Shown: positions 5,302 through 5,320 of the stretch, piece after piece | Numbering within the stretch: the first letter of the stretch is position 1 | Layout: each line of letters starts with the position of its first letter | Assembly (NCBI GenBank): GCA_037127655.1 | Contig: JBAXXY010000178.1 | Coordinates: 1-5,320, forward strand | DNA length: 5,320 bases | Origin: GWF2-38-69 sp037127655 | GTDB lineage: Bacteria > Verrucomicrobiota > Lentisphaeria > Victivallales > GWF2-38-69 | Direction: 5' to 3' | Notes under the pieces: model-generated | Databases searched by the model: none | What the model was told of the DNA's origin: nothing | Seen by the model: only the letters and a program-made list of their open reading frames with translations | Translations under genes and position numbers: made by a program

Positions 5302-5320
5302 ATACTTGGAATCCTAATAC
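5298..5320 (+). CDS. Possible start of a gene running off the window
   Basis: ATG 5298 begins MNTWNPN and stays open to the window edge; it is the only + frame open there. It has no clear ribosome site of its own, although it overlaps the stop of the seven-codon ORF at 5278. Seven codons are too few to name a product. A minus-strand gene ending at TAG 5247-5249 is also open to the edge and cannot be excluded. Confidence 0.25.

Noticed and set aside
5247..5320. A minus-strand gene ending at TAG 5247-5249 and entering from the right edge
   Set aside because: The frame is open for 23 codons, but it has no start in the window and no recognisable sequence; it cannot be told from chance without more sequence.

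Overview
The window is AT-rich (roughly 40% GC by eye) and almost fully coding on the + strand. Its centre is an anaerobe's nitrosative-stress module: a TetR-type regulator, a Cys-rich ferredoxin-like protein, and a class I-type hybrid cluster protein (Hcp, 'hydroxylamine reductase'). From memory, the Hcp closely resembles that of Desulfovibrio vulgaris, and a ferredoxin-like gene beside hcp is typical of sulfate reducers. With the low GC, this suggests a marine Desulfovibrionaceae-type bacterium (for example the Maridesulfovibrio or Halodesulfovibrio groups). That assignment is inference and no search was run.

Layout: (1) 27-1220 encodes a cysteine-free XRE helix-turn-helix plus PAS sensory regulator. 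(2) 1221-1343 is a 123-base intergenic region with candidate promoter and operator elements. (3) 1344-1919 (TetR), 1938-2654 (ferredoxin-like) and 2685-4307 (hcp) are separated by 18 and 30 bases, look like one operon, and end in a small hairpin at the hcp stop codon followed by a clear intrinsic terminator (4333-4360). (4) 4308-4461 holds that terminator, a perfect TATAAT box and a short dyad over the ribosome-binding region. (5) 4462-5250 encodes a DUF3313-like lipoprotein. (6) 5251-5320 holds a perfect 12-base palindrome, related to the dyad before the lipoprotein gene, and the possible beginning of another gene that runs off the window.

How the genes may work together: Hcp reduces NO and/or hydroxylamine at its hybrid Fe-S-O cluster and needs a low-potential electron donor. 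The NADH-dependent partner Hcr of enterobacteria is absent here, so the adjacent ferredoxin-like protein is the natural donor or maturation partner. The TetR protein is the candidate local regulator; the CRP/FNR-type HcpR, which often accompanies hcp in this group, is not in the window. The XRE-PAS gene and the lipoprotein gene appear to be separate transcription units.

The points most worth a second look are the TetR linkage, a CxCxC insertion in Hcp encoded by a TGCGGA tandem repeat, a mixed-class Cys spacing at the Hcp N-terminal cluster, the incomplete second cluster motif and extra cysteines of the ferredoxin-like protein, and the repeated dyad at two successive translation-start regions. 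I found no RNA genes, CRISPR arrays, insertion sequences or prophage signatures.
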